DNA of 64,000 nucleotides from Tangfeifania diversioriginum (GTDB lineage: Bacteria; Bacteroidota; Bacteroidia; Bacteroidales; Prolixibacteraceae). Both the position numbers and the translations under genes were made by a program. Positions 8,293 through 17,142 of this stretch are shown piece by piece. The DNA is taken from contig NZ_FQZE01000013.1 in the NCBI RefSeq assembly GCF_900141875.1, positions 60,001-124,000 on the forward strand, read 5' to 3'. The notes beneath the pieces were generated by a model. The model did no database searches and had not been told where the DNA came from. It saw only the letters and a list, made by a program, of their open reading frames with translations. The stretch's first letter is position 1, and every line of letters starts with the position of its first letter.

Positions 8293-10775
8293 TGGAAAAT
8301 TACCTCATCTATATCGGGAAAGCGGCCCTGGCAGCCGGGGCGTTTTACCTTGCCTACCTGGTGCTGTTTCAAAACCGGAAACAGTTTGTGTTCAACCGCA
8401 TTTACCTGCCGGTTTCGCTGGCGCTGAGTTTTATCATTCCGCTCATCACGTTTACTACCGTAAAATACATCGAAGCTCCGGCAACCGATACAAACAGTTT
8501 TGCCTTTCTGAGTCAGGCTGCTGTTGCAACCGAAACGTATTCTGAATCACCTTCGTTGTGGCCACACTATTTGTTCGGAATGTATTTGCTGGGAATCTTC
8601 GGCTTCCTGTTTCACTTGCTGGCCGGGCATTTCAATGCCATCCGAATGGTGCAAAAAAGCCGTGCAAAAAATCTTTTTGGCCACCATGTGCACATCACAA
8701 AAAAAGACGTTCATCCATTTTCTTTTTTCAGCAAAATTGTGCTTTCAGAGAAAACATTGAACAGCCCCAACCTTGAAATGATTGTGGCCCACGAAAACAT
8801 TCATGTGAAAGAAAAACACACGCTGGATATTCTGATTGCCGAAATTCTTTTCCTGCTGCAATGGTTCAATCCGTTTGCCTGGCTGCTGAAAGACGCCGTA
8901 AAAAACAACCTGGAATACAAAACCGATGATGAAATTGTAAAAACCAACGATCCGCAAACCTATCAACTGGCGATGGTGGCTTTGGCCGACAAAAGAGGCG
9001 TGGCACCGTTTTTAACCGCGTTAAACGGATCGCAACTAAAAAACCGTATAATCATGATGAAAAAGAAAACCGAAAACAAATTTGCCCCGCTAAAACAATT
9101 GATTATTCTTCCTTTGCTGGCTGTGCTCGTTATGGGACTTTCGAACCGCGAGGTTAAAACCGAAATCGTTCAGCACCAGGCTACAGATTCTGAAAACATT
9201 TTGCCTGAAAATAATCTGATGGATCCTGTTCCTTCTTCAACAAAAAACCAAACTGGTTCTGATACTGAAAAAGAAATTAAAAAGTTCCTGCTGTCAATAG
9301 AATTCAAGGATAACCAGTTTATTCTTCACGGGTTGAAAGGATGCGCTTTTACAGAACTGACATTCTCTGCCAACACCAAAATGCCGGTGGCAATTAACGA
9401 GTTTGGAATGACTTCCGCAGAAACCGGCAATTCGGCTGATGACTCCAGGTTTTTATTTGAAATTGAAAAAGTGGATGACCTGATTAAACTGACGGGGAAA
9501 TCCGGCACGGCATGGAAAGAACTGACTTTCAGCCCTGCCAGTAAAAAACACTTGGTAAGTGAAGCCGGAGTTTCGATGGCAAATAAACCCCAGGCAGCTA
9601 AAAATGAAACAAAAACAGACTCCCACGGAAGAAGAACAGGACTTCCTCCCAGCTCAACTCTCATCGATACCTCCACCGAACCACTTTATATAATTGACGG
9701 AAAACCTACTGAAAACATCAGCCAGCTCCCACCCGACGACATTGAAAGCATTAGCGTGCTGAAAAATGCTTCGTCCACTGCGCTTTATGGGAGCAAAGGC
9801 AAAAACGGGGTGATTTTGATTACTACAAAATCAAAATCTTACGATTATTTGAATGACAACGCCCAAAATGTCCGGCCTATACCAGGGGAAGAGCTCAAAA
9901 ATCCCGATGAGATGCCTCAATTTCCGGGAGGGGAAATCGGTTTGAAAGAATTCATCGACAACAGCATTGTTTATCCTGAAAGAGCACGCAAAAATGGGAT
10001 TAACGGGACGGTTTATGTAGATTTTGTTATTTCAAAATCGGGAAAAGTTACCGATGCCAGAATTTCCCGCGGTGTTGATCCTGATTTAGACAAAGAAGCT
10101 CTGCGGATAGTAAATACACTGCCTCCCTGGAGGCCCGGAAGAAAAGACGGAAAGCTTGTGGATGTGTCTTACACGGTTCCGGTTGATTTTGTTTTGAAAG
10201 ATGCCCCTGCAAAAGCGAGCCTGGCAACTTCGACTATTCTATCTACAAAACCACTTTATATTCTCGACGGAAAAGAAACAGAATCAATAGATGATATTTT
10301 GCCGAAGGACATTGAAAGTATTGATGTACTGAAAGGTGAATCAGCCACCAACCTCTATGGCGAAAAAGGCAAAGACGGGGTGATTATTATAACATCCAAA
10401 AAATACGCAGAGCAAAATAAAATCACGACCGAAATGGAACTCCGAAAATTTATTGCAGAAAAAATCAAATACCCGGTTGTTGCGCGCAATGCCAATAAAG
10501 AAGGCACTGTTCAGTTTTTTATAGAATTAAGCAACAGCGGTCGGGTGATGAAAATTTCGGAAAAAACCTCCGGAGACGAACAGTTTCTGGACGAAGTAGT
10601 GGTAGTAGGTTACAAAAATAAAGATGACGTTATTATCAAGAATGATTTTATCGATACAGAAAATTCTGTATTGAAAAATGAAGTTAAACGAACCATTCGT
10701 CAGCTTCCGAAAATTGAAATGCCTGAATACGAAGGAAAAACCGTTGGTATTACCGTAAAATTTATGCTGCAATAA
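8292..10775 (+). CDS. M56-family (BlaR1-like) membrane metallopeptidase with duplicated plug-like and TonB C-terminal modules
   Basis: An 827-aa inner-membrane protein. Residues 1-300 form the M56 region, with membrane segments near residues 3-25, 35-60 and 90-112, the zinc motif HENIH at 167-171 with downstream KEKHTLD and WFNPFAW, and a membrane segment near 268-285 (LIILPLLAVLVMGLS). The remainder should be periplasmic. It holds two TonB-receptor plug-like pieces (PLYIIDGKPTENISQLPPDD near 460 and PLYILDGKETESI near 652). Each is followed by a TonB C-terminal-like domain (residues about 545-635 and 715-827); the second contains the motif DEVVVVGY, familiar from SusC-type receptors. By analogy with BlaR1 it would cleave or inactivate the co-transcribed repressor upon an envelope signal. 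The periplasmic modules suggest contact with TonB-dependent transport, which is inference. Confidence 0.85.
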   Translation: MENYLIYIGKAALAAGAFYLAYLVLFQNRKQFVFNRIYLPVSLALSFIIPLITFTTVKYIEAPATDTNSFAFLSQAAVATETYSESPSLWPHYLFGMYLLGIFGFLFHLLAGHFNAIRMVQKSRAKNLFGHHVHITKKDVHPFSFFSKIVLSEKTLNSPNLEMIVAHENIHVKEKHTLDILIAEILFLLQWFNPFAWLLKDAVKNNLEYKTDDEIVKTNDPQTYQLAMVALADKRGVAPFLTALNGSQLKNRIIMMKKKTENKFAPLKQLIILPLLAVLVMGLSNREVKTEIVQHQATDSENILPENNLMDPVPSSTKNQTGSDTEKEIKKFLLSIEFKDNQFILHGLKGCAFTELTFSANTKMPVAINEFGMTSAETGNSADDSRFLFEIEKVDDLIKLTGKSGTAWKELTFSPASKKHLVSEAGVSMANKPQAAKNETKTDSHGRRTGLPPSSTLIDTSTEPLYIIDGKPTENISQLPPDDIESISVLKNASSTALYGSKGKNGVILITTKSKSYDYLNDNAQNVRPIPGEELKNPDEMPQFPGGEIGLKEFIDNSIVYPERARKNGINGTVYVDFVISKSGKVTDARISRGVDPDLDKEALRIVNTLPPWRPGRKDGKLVDVSYTVPVDFVLKDAPAKASLATSTILSTKPLYILDGKETESIDDILPKDIESIDVLKGESATNLYGEKGKDGVIIITSKKYAEQNKITTEMELRKFIAEKIKYPVVARNANKEGTVQFFIELSNSGRVMKISEKTSGDEQFLDEVVVVGYKNKDDVIIKNDFIDTENSVLKNEVKRTIRQLPKIEMPEYEGKTVGITVKFMLQ

Positions 10776-10799
10776 TTGTTTGGCTCAACTGAAGTATTT

Positions 10800-10868
10800 C
10801 CCGCTGATTTCGCTGATTTTCGCAGATAATTTTTTTAAAAATCAGCGTTTATCTGCGCAATCTGCGGG
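10800..10868. repeat. Inverted repeat between convergent genes, likely bidirectional terminator
   Basis: CCCGCTGATTTCGCTGATTT on the left pairs imperfectly with ATCTGCGCAATCTGCGGG on the right around a T/A-rich centre. It separates the end of the M56 gene from the end of the dehydratase gene. It resembles dispersed intergenic repeats of the CGCAGATT type. Confidence 0.6.
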
Positions 10869-10879
10869 AACTATCTTTC

Positions 10880-11827
10880 TCAAAACGGCAACTTTCCCAA
10901 ATCCAAATTTCCACCCGAGAGAATGATTCCCACCTTTTTATTTTGCACATTGATTTTGTTTTCGAGGATGGCGGCCAGCGGCACGGCCGAAGAAGGTTCG
11001 ATGATGATTTTCATCCGCTCCCAAATCAGGCGCATGGCTTCCACAATTTTTTCTTCGGAAACGGTCACGATATCATCCACTTTTTCAGAAATGATAGCAA
11101 AATTACGCTCGCCCAATGAAGTGAGCAGTCCGTCGGCAATGGTTTTGGGATTGACCGAAGGAATCAGTTTCCCGGCCCGGAACGACCGGAATGCATCGTC
11201 GGCACCTGCCGGTTCAGCCGCAATTACTTTGCATTCGGGCAGTAGTTTTTTAGTAGAGATGGCAGTTCCGCTGAGCAAACCACCGCCGCCCACCGGGGCA
11301 ATAATTATGTCGAATTTCCTTTTTCCTTCAATCAATTCTTTGGCGGCGGTACCCTGTCCGGCAATCACGTGAAAATTGTTGTACGGATGAATTTCGGTGG
11401 CCCTGGTTTCTTCCACCACTTTTGCCAGCGTGGATTCGCGGGCTTCGAGGGTCGGTTCGCAAAAAGTGATGTGTGCGCCGTAACCGGCCACTGCTTTCTT
11501 TTTAATCTCGGGCGAAGTGCGCGGCATCACAATGTGTGCGGCAATTCCGCGCATTTTTGCGGCCAGTGCCAGCGCCGCCGCATGGTTTCCGGAAGAATGC
11601 GTGGCCACACCTTTTTTAGCGTCTTCTTCGGAAAGTGAAAAAACGGCATTGCATGCACCCCGGAATTTAAAAGCGCCCACTTTCTGAAAATTTTCGCATT
11701 TAAAAAACAGGCTGTTCCCCACAATTTTGTTGATGCTTGTCGAAGTCAAAACCGGGGTTCGGTGCGCATATTTTTGAATGGTTTGGTGGGCCGTATAAAT
11801 ATCGTTGTAAACTGGTAGAAAAGACAT
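10880..11827 (-). CDS. PLP-dependent threonine/serine dehydratase
   Basis: A 315-aa fold-type II PLP enzyme. The Schiff-base region KVGAFKFRGA (about residues 49-58), the SSGNHAAALA substrate loop and the phosphate-binding GGGGLLSG are all present. There is no C-terminal ACT regulatory domain, so it resembles catabolic threonine dehydratase or serine racemase rather than the long isoleucine-regulated IlvA. It would convert threonine or serine to an oxo acid and ammonia. It lies 5 nt downstream of hepT on the same strand, but a functional link is unlikely. Racemase activity cannot be excluded from sequence alone. Confidence 0.85.
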   Translation of the reverse strand: MSFLPVYNDIYTAHQTIQKYAHRTPVLTSTSINKIVGNSLFFKCENFQKVGAFKFRGACNAVFSLSEEDAKKGVATHSSGNHAAALALAAKMRGIAAHIVMPRTSPEIKKKAVAGYGAHITFCEPTLEARESTLAKVVEETRATEIHPYNNFHVIAGQGTAAKELIEGKRKFDIIIAPVGGGGLLSGTAISTKKLLPECKVIAAEPAGADDAFRSFRAGKLIPSVNPKTIADGLLTSLGERNFAIISEKVDDIVTVSEEKIVEAMRLIWERMKIIIEPSSAVPLAAILENKINVQNKKVGIILSGGNLDLGKLPF

Positions 11828-11832
11828 TAATT

Positions 11833-12165
11833 CTATTTTAATAAACTCTGCACTTCATTTTTCAAAAGAGGGAGATCTTTTTTGATGATGGCCCATATAG
11901 CATTATCATCAATACTATCGTATGCATGAATAAGTCGGTTGCGTAATGCAATAATTTGACTTTTATTATTCAGCGACCCTTTTATTGATAACTTTTCGTA
12001 ATAATTAACTGCTTCACCAATAATAGCCAGTTGGCGCTCAACAGCGCTACTTGTTTTTCTATCTTTAAGATAATCAGAAAAAGAATAATCGGATGGAATG
12101 AAATCTTCAATAAATTCTATTGCCATTAATATATCCAGTAAATATTTATCAGCCTTCTTGTTCAT
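11833..12165 (-). CDS. hepT: HepT-like HEPN-domain toxin (DUF86)
   Basis: A 110-aa all-helical HEPN protein. The conserved motif RNRLIHAY (R-x4-H-x-Y pattern) near residues 72-79 is the ribonuclease or modification-target site of HepT toxins. It overlaps mntA by 17 bp, with the nucleotidyltransferase upstream, the standard order for HEPN-MNT toxin-antitoxin modules. In studied systems MntA adenylylates a tyrosine of the R-x4-H-x-Y motif to neutralise the toxin; this motif tyrosine is present here. Confidence 0.85.
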   Translation of the reverse strand: MNKKADKYLLDILMAIEFIEDFIPSDYSFSDYLKDRKTSSAVERQLAIIGEAVNYYEKLSIKGSLNNKSQIIALRNRLIHAYDSIDDNAIWAIIKKDLPLLKNEVQSLLK

Positions 12166-12466
12166 AGATTAATACCTTTGTAGAATCAATACTTTCCCTT
12201 AAAATTTTATTTCGGATCGATAAATTTGTCAGCAAATCAACTTTTCTATTAAAAAAATCCTCCAACTTATCCCATAATGAAAGTAGTTTTTCTCCTTTTG
12301 AAATGGGATCCGGTTCATCGATTTCAACCAGCAAGTCGATATCGCTTTTTTCGGGATCAAACTCATCAGAGACAGAAGAACCAAAAGCATAAATTTGCTT
12401 CACCTGATGATTTTTACACAAGGTTATAAAATCATCTTTGTTTCCTATCAAATCATTTATGACCAT
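12149..12466 (-). CDS. mntA: MntA-like minimal nucleotidyltransferase antitoxin
   Basis: A 105-aa MNT-fold protein. The active-site pattern GSSVSDEF followed by SDIDLLVEID (GSx10DxD type) starts near residue 28, and a third acidic residue is in the KVDLLT strand. It is the first gene of the HEPN-MNT module and overlaps hepT. A TTG-N20-TATCTTTG promoter ends a few bases before the ATG, so the transcript should be nearly leaderless. Confidence 0.85.
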   Translation of the reverse strand: MVINDLIGNKDDFITLCKNHQVKQIYAFGSSVSDEFDPEKSDIDLLVEIDEPDPISKGEKLLSLWDKLEDFFNRKVDLLTNLSIRNKILRESIDSTKVLIYEQEG

Positions 12467-12470
12467 GAAT

Positions 12471-12501
12471 CAAAGATAGTTCAAATTTTCGTTGCGTTCA
12501 A
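12471..12501 (-). promoter_or_regulatory. Promoter of the mntA-hepT module
   Basis: On the minus strand TTG (12499-12501), a 20-nt spacer and TATCTTTG (12471-12478) match the Bacteroidota promoter. The -7 box ends only 4 nt before the mntA start codon, implying a leaderless or near-leaderless mRNA. Confidence 0.7.
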
Positions 12502-12517
12502 TTTCAGCATTTATTTA

Positions 12518-12575
12518 ATACTCACGCAAAGGCCCAAAAAGGTAAAAATAAATTCTCTTCGCGACTTTGCGTGCA
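12518..12575. repeat. ACGCAAAG inverted repeat
   Basis: ACGCAAAG near the left end and CTTTGCGT near the right end form an imperfect hairpin. It belongs to a common intergenic repeat type; related ACGCAAAGACGCGC text recurs at 38765 and 39431. It lies between the lactonase stop and the mntA promoter. Confidence 0.5.
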
Positions 12576-12586
12576 ATCCTCCTCTT

Positions 12587-13531
12587 TTAAAATTCTCCTT
12601 TAAAGAAAAATGCCTCCACACCTTTTACGCCAGGACGCGTTTTAAACAGGCCGCCGGCATGTGGAAATTTTTCCAGTTCCTCGTCGCTGGTTCCCTGCCG
12701 GGCAGTAGTAATGTAGAGCGTACCCAAATCCTCATCGCCGAAGGCGCAGGACGTTACATTTTTTGCCGGCACGTCGATGGTACGCAGTAGTTCTCCGGTT
12801 TCGGGATTCCAGCAGCCCACTGCCGAACCGCCCCACAATGCGACCCAGATATTCCCGTCGGCATCGATGGTCATTCCGTCGGGCGCGCCCATTTCAGAAG
12901 GCACTTCAACCGCAGTTTGCGGATTTGAAATTTCGCCGGTTGCATTGTCGTAATCCCACGCCATCACTTTTTGCGTTGGTGTGTCAATGTAGTACATTTT
13001 TGTGGCATCGGCTGACCACACAATTCCGTTGGAAATGCTGACATTTTCAATCATCGGGTGAATCGTGCTGTCCGGGTCGAGGCGATATAGCGTGCCGGCT
13101 TCTTTTTTCCCGTTCATATTCATGGTTCCTGCCCAGAAACGCCCGGCCGGGTCGCATTTGCCGTCGTTAAACCGGTTGCCTTCGATTCCTTCTTCCGGGT
13201 TGGCAATCAGGTTTTTGGATCCTGTTTCCGGGTCGAACTGGTAAAACCCGTTTTCCAGCGCCACCATTACCATGCCCGATTCGGCAGGAACAACCGTTCC
13301 AATCATTTGCCCGGTAAACATTTCCTTGTTGTTTTTCAATTCAGGATTATAAAAATTCAGGATTTTACCGGTGATATTCACCCAGAGCAGTTCTCCGGTT
13401 TTATGGTTCCAGATGGCTCCTTCGCCCAAATCCGATTGCGTATCGAGTAAAAGTTCCACTTCATTCTTTTTTTGAGTTGAACAGCCTGCCAGAAAAATAG
13501 CGGCAAAAAATATCAGTAACGTTTTTTTCAT
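12587..13531 (-). CDS. SMP-30/gluconolactonase-family lipoprotein
   Basis: A 314-aa protein of the SMP-30/gluconolactonase/LRE beta-propeller family. Diagnostic stretches are LGEGAIWNHKTGELLWVNI, NRFNDGKCDPAGRFWAGTMN and APDGMTIDADGNIWVALWGG, which carry the metal-binding Glu, Asn and Asp. The N-terminus MKKTLLIFFAAIFLAGCSTQ is a lipoprotein signal with lipobox LAGC, so it should be anchored in the envelope. The open frame runs on to 13588, but those extra residues translate an intergenic palindrome (VIPAKAGI) and are not part of the protein. I therefore choose the ATG at 13529-13531. Sugar lactone hydrolysis is the family activity. Confidence 0.85.
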   Translation of the reverse strand: MKKTLLIFFAAIFLAGCSTQKKNEVELLLDTQSDLGEGAIWNHKTGELLWVNITGKILNFYNPELKNNKEMFTGQMIGTVVPAESGMVMVALENGFYQFDPETGSKNLIANPEEGIEGNRFNDGKCDPAGRFWAGTMNMNGKKEAGTLYRLDPDSTIHPMIENVSISNGIVWSADATKMYYIDTPTQKVMAWDYDNATGEISNPQTAVEVPSEMGAPDGMTIDADGNIWVALWGGSAVGCWNPETGELLRTIDVPAKNVTSCAFGDEDLGTLYITTARQGTSDEELEKFPHAGGLFKTRPGVKGVEAFFFKGEF

Positions 13532-13553
13532 TTTCACTGCATTATTTTTAAAG

Positions 13554-13573
13554 ATTCCGGCTTTCGCCGGAAT
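13554..13573. repeat. Short palindromic repeat ATTCCGGC/GCCGGAAT
   Basis: A 20-bp hairpin followed by GACA, typical of dispersed extragenic palindromes. It lies immediately upstream of the lactonase gene, and reading through it produces the false N-terminal extension VIPAKAGI. Confidence 0.7.
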
Positions 13574-13624
13574 GACAATTCCCATCATGAAAAGACGCTG
13601 CTTTCAGAAGTTAACTACTCACAC

Positions 13625-14437
13625 TCAAATACTTTCAATCAACTCTTTCATGATTCGGGTCATTTTGGGTTCGGCTTTCATTGCTACCTGCTGTACTTCT
13701 TCGTGCGAAATTTCCACAATCTCGCCCGGCACACCACTGTCGGTAATAATGGAAATACCAAAAATACGGATTCCCATGTGGCGGGCCACAATTACCTCGG
13801 GCACTGTTGACATGCCAATTACATCGCCACCCAGCACGCGGAACATTTTATATTCGGCCGGCGTTTCGAATGTTGGCCCCTGCACACCAATATACACTCC
13901 TTCTTTCACCTGGATATTGTATTCCAGTGCAATCAGTTTGGCTTTATTGCGCAGCCGCTCGTCGTACACTTTACTCATGTCCGGGAAACGTGGCCCCAGT
14001 TCATTGTCATTTTTCCCGTGCAGCGGATGTTCCGGGAAAAAATTGATATGGTCATTAATCAGCACAATATCACCCACATGCCAGCCAGGATTAAGGCCTC
14101 CCGATGCGTTGGAGACAAACAGGTGAGACACACCAACAAATTTCATCACCCTTACCGGAAAAGTAACTTCCTGCATAGTGTACCCTTCGTAATAATGAAA
14201 CCGGCCCTGCATGGCCAGCACTTCTTTGTTTCCCAGCTTGCCGTAAATTAACCTGCCGGCGTGACCATCTACTGTGGAAACGGGAAAATTGGGAATTTCG
14301 TCATAGGGAATGGAATCCAGTATTTCAATATCGTTTACCAAACCACCCAGGCCGGTCCCCAGAATAATGCCAACTTCAGGCCGGGCGTTTATTCTTTCTT
14401 TTATGTAGTTCGCGGTTGCTTTTATTTTCTCCAACAT
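13625..14437 (-). CDS. Purine nucleoside phosphorylase (trimeric PNP family)
   Basis: A 270-aa enzyme that phosphorolyses purine nucleosides (inosine, guanosine) to base and ribose-1-phosphate. Family motifs are GIILGTGLGG with the phosphate-binding residues, GRFHYYEGY, SNASGGLNPGWHVGDI and GPTFETPAEYKM. Length and motifs fit the PunA/XapA (trimeric) branch rather than hexameric DeoD. It is cytosolic. Its start lies inside the end of lpxK (62-bp same-strand overlap in a different frame), so it is translated from the same mRNA. The start ATG gives the expected N-terminal helix before the first motif. Confidence 0.9.
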   Translation of the reverse strand: MLEKIKATANYIKERINARPEVGIILGTGLGGLVNDIEILDSIPYDEIPNFPVSTVDGHAGRLIYGKLGNKEVLAMQGRFHYYEGYTMQEVTFPVRVMKFVGVSHLFVSNASGGLNPGWHVGDIVLINDHINFFPEHPLHGKNDNELGPRFPDMSKVYDERLRNKAKLIALEYNIQVKEGVYIGVQGPTFETPAEYKMFRVLGGDVIGMSTVPEVIVARHMGIRIFGISIITDSGVPGEIVEISHEEVQQVAMKAEPKMTRIMKELIESI

Positions 14438-15482
14438 AATTTAAAATCTTTTTATTAAACATTTTACCTTCGTTTTCCAGGAATCTGACTTTCACCGGTA
14501 AATAGTAAAGCACTTCTTTTAACTGTTCATCCAGGTCAGTCATTCCGCTAAAACGCACGGCATCTTTTTCGGTTGTAATAATTATCTTTTTGTCTCCCGG
14601 CAGCGATTCAAATTTACGCATAATTGTATCAATGTCATTCTTCGAGTAATTATGATGATCGGGAAAAGAAATAATTTCGGTGGTATCAGAAAATTGTTTG
14701 AGGTATTCGGGAATTAACCTTGGAAAAGCAATTCCGGTAACAATAAGAATTGAGTAAGATTTTTGATCGTAAAAATCGGTTTTTAGTTCAGTTCCTGAAA
14801 ATACCGGTTTGATTTTATCATACTCAAAAGTGGTAAAAAACAGTTCCTGATAAGGTTTCAACCCAATAGTTTTTGTAAGAATACGGCGCATAATAGGCGT
14901 GATTTCTCCGGGGCACTTGGTGAAAATAATAATGTTGGCCCGGCGCATTTGCCTGGCGCTTTCGCGCAACCGGCCGGCGGGTAAAAGCATATCTTCATTT
15001 ATCTGCCGGTTATAATCGATGAGCAATATATTTAACCCGGGAGTTATGCGCCTGTGCTGATAGGCATCGTCGAGCAGAATGACATCGGGTGAGGTTTCAT
15101 CGTCATCCTGAAGTAATTTTTCAACTCCTGCCACCCTGTTTTCGCATACCGAAACTGAAATGTCCGGAAACTTTTTCTTCACCTGCAAAGGTTCATCGCC
15201 AACATCAGAAAAAGGAGTTTCAGCCTCAACCTGCATAAACCCTTTGGTTTTCCGTTTGTATCCACGACTTAAAGTAGCTACTGTAAAGTTATCTTTTAAC
15301 AGTCCAATCAAATATTCAACATGAGGTGTTTTGCCTGTTCCGCCAACGGTAATATTCCCGATTGAAATTACGGAAATATCAAATTCCTTCGATTTTAAAA
15401 TATTCAAATCGTATAAACGGTTGCGGATGTAAACAGCAACTCCGTAGAGAAAAGAAAAAGGATATAGCAGTAGTTTAACCAT
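14376..15482 (-). CDS. lpxK: Tetraacyldisaccharide 4'-kinase
   Basis: LpxK phosphorylates the 4' position of the lipid A precursor at the inner membrane. The 368-aa protein begins with a hydrophobic membrane-associating helix. It carries the P-loop SIGNITVGGTGKTPHVEYL near residues 41-59, and the DDAYQHRR and TEKDAVRF motifs are typical. The last about 20 residues overlap the start of the nucleoside phosphorylase gene and are lysine- and arginine-rich. They may be an extension gained by loss of an earlier stop, since conserved sequence seems to end near NKKILNYV. Confidence 0.9.
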   Translation of the reverse strand: MVKLLLYPFSFLYGVAVYIRNRLYDLNILKSKEFDISVISIGNITVGGTGKTPHVEYLIGLLKDNFTVATLSRGYKRKTKGFMQVEAETPFSDVGDEPLQVKKKFPDISVSVCENRVAGVEKLLQDDDETSPDVILLDDAYQHRRITPGLNILLIDYNRQINEDMLLPAGRLRESARQMRRANIIIFTKCPGEITPIMRRILTKTIGLKPYQELFFTTFEYDKIKPVFSGTELKTDFYDQKSYSILIVTGIAFPRLIPEYLKQFSDTTEIISFPDHHNYSKNDIDTIMRKFESLPGDKKIIITTEKDAVRFSGMTDLDEQLKEVLYYLPVKVRFLENEGKMFNKKILNYVGENKSNRELHKRKNKRPA

Positions 15483-15554
15483 CTGTTCAATTTTAAGAAA
15501 GCGAAGATAAAAATTTTAACCCCGGGAGAAAATCGCACCAGGCAACAACTACAT

Positions 15555-17021
15555 TTATTCCACGATGGTTTTTAACAGTTTCCCGGCCTGTACGCGGTCT
15601 GTTAATTCCATATTATTAAGCAATGCCAGGTCATCCATTTGCGATTGTGGCACACCGAATGAATCCAGAGCCTGAGCCAGGGTGGAAGCACGCTGCACGC
15701 GCCTGACATCAATACGTTTAGGCTGCACGCTAAGTTTCGCAGGATCAGTGAGCCGGTTGAAATTCATCATCGTCGATTCGAAAGTGCGGAACCACGAGTT
15801 AAAATCAGGCCCGGTTGACACACCGTGGAACACGTAAATGGCATCGTTGTAATCGATGAAATACGACACCACCTTAATTGTTTGCTGCTCGCCGGTTTGC
15901 TGGCTTTGCGATGCCTGATCCGAAACAGCAGAAATAGCCGGCATCCCGTTCACCGTGGTTCTTTCTGAATCAAGAACATTCAACTCCAAATCGCTGAGAG
16001 TGGTTTCAGCAGCTTCGTCGAGATTATCTTGCCGGGCCATTGAAAAAATCATCATAGCGTTTCCCTCTTTCGGTGCCATCTGTACTTGAAGCGGGGAGTT
16101 TTCGAGCTGCCAGCCGGCAGGAACCGGGAATTGAAACTTCATTTCGGGATGGTAAAATGCATTTCCGTCAACATATCCCTGTCGCGGGTCTTCGCCATAT
16201 ACCATCCCGTCAATCATTTGCAGATAGTTGTCTTCATTAACCTGCCAGTCATTGTATCCGAGGCTGTCTTTCCATTGCCCGGCCAGTTGCGTTACTGTGG
16301 TGTAACGATCGCCCGGATCGGGGTGAGTCGATAAAAAAGTAGGAATTCCTCCCTGACTGCTTTCCATCTGCATTTTGTTCAACACATTAAAAAAGTCGGC
16401 CATTTTCTGCCCGTCGTAACTGATGCGCGATGTATATTCAACCCCCAGACGGTCGGCTTCCCGTTCATTGTCGCGGCTGAATTTCAGGAACAACAGTTGC
16501 ATGCCCTGCATGGCATACCCTGCAAACTCACGAAAATCCTCGGAAGCAATCATTCCGCCGATTAAAAGCAGCTGCCCCAACTGCTGCTTGCTTTGCTGAC
16601 TAACAGTGTGCCGGGCGGTAATGTGCCCCATTTCGTGCCCCAAAACGCCCATCAGTTCTGCTTCGTTGTTAAACTGCGCCAGAATTCCCCGTGTAAAATA
16701 GATGTATCCGCCGGGAACTGCAAAAGCATTGACCACAGGAGTATCCAAAATTCGGAAGTGGTATTGCAGGTTGGGCCGGTGCGAAATTTTACCCATTTCG
16801 TCGCCTTTGGCCTGAATCAGCCTCATGAGCTGCTCGTCTTCATACTGACCAAAAGTGGAAATTACCTGCGGATCGTATTGTTCTCCCATTGCAATCTCCT
16901 GGGCCTCCGACATGAGCATCAGCTGCCTTTTCCCGGTTACCGGGTTAACGGCACACGACGGTACCATCAGCAAAATTGAAATGATTAGCGTTAACCTGGT
17001 CAAAATATTTATTTTCTTCAT
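15555..17021 (-). CDS. M48-family metalloprotease lipoprotein (BepA-like)
   Basis: A 488-aa zinc protease. The N-terminus has a lipoprotein signal with lipobox VPSC (Cys about residue 23). The zinc motif is HEMGH, followed by ITARHT, with the downstream glutamate in the NEREADRLG segment. The C-terminal half lacks the TPR repeats of E. coli BepA. Instead it has a region that may bind substrate, and a final segment from about residue 430 resembling a LysM-like or helical tail. It probably acts in the periplasm in outer-membrane protein quality control, by analogy with BepA/LoiP. It is divergent from the M28 peptidase gene at 17143. Confidence 0.85.
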   Translation of the reverse strand: MKKINILTRLTLIISILLMVPSCAVNPVTGKRQLMLMSEAQEIAMGEQYDPQVISTFGQYEDEQLMRLIQAKGDEMGKISHRPNLQYHFRILDTPVVNAFAVPGGYIYFTRGILAQFNNEAELMGVLGHEMGHITARHTVSQQSKQQLGQLLLIGGMIASEDFREFAGYAMQGMQLLFLKFSRDNEREADRLGVEYTSRISYDGQKMADFFNVLNKMQMESSQGGIPTFLSTHPDPGDRYTTVTQLAGQWKDSLGYNDWQVNEDNYLQMIDGMVYGEDPRQGYVDGNAFYHPEMKFQFPVPAGWQLENSPLQVQMAPKEGNAMMIFSMARQDNLDEAAETTLSDLELNVLDSERTTVNGMPAISAVSDQASQSQQTGEQQTIKVVSYFIDYNDAIYVFHGVSTGPDFNSWFRTFESTMMNFNRLTDPAKLSVQPKRIDVRRVQRASTLAQALDSFGVPQSQMDDLALLNNMELTDRVQAGKLLKTIVE

Positions 17022-17142
17022 ATTCAGTTTTTTTCAAGTAAAAACACCGTTAAAATTCCATATGTCTTTTCGATGATTCCACTTAATTGCTATTTTTACT
17101 TTTTGGTATCATAAATATCGCAATTTATTTTTCGGAAACAGA

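Noticed and set aside
7933..10775. Beta-lactam resistance operon
   Set aside because: A BlaI/BlaR1-like pair is present, but no beta-lactamase or penicillin-binding gene is nearby, and the sensor lacks a recognisable penicillin-binding domain.
13532..13588. N-terminal extension of the lactonase reading VIPAKAGI
   Set aside because: It is the translation of a dispersed intergenic palindrome; the lipoprotein signal begins at the internal ATG at 13531.
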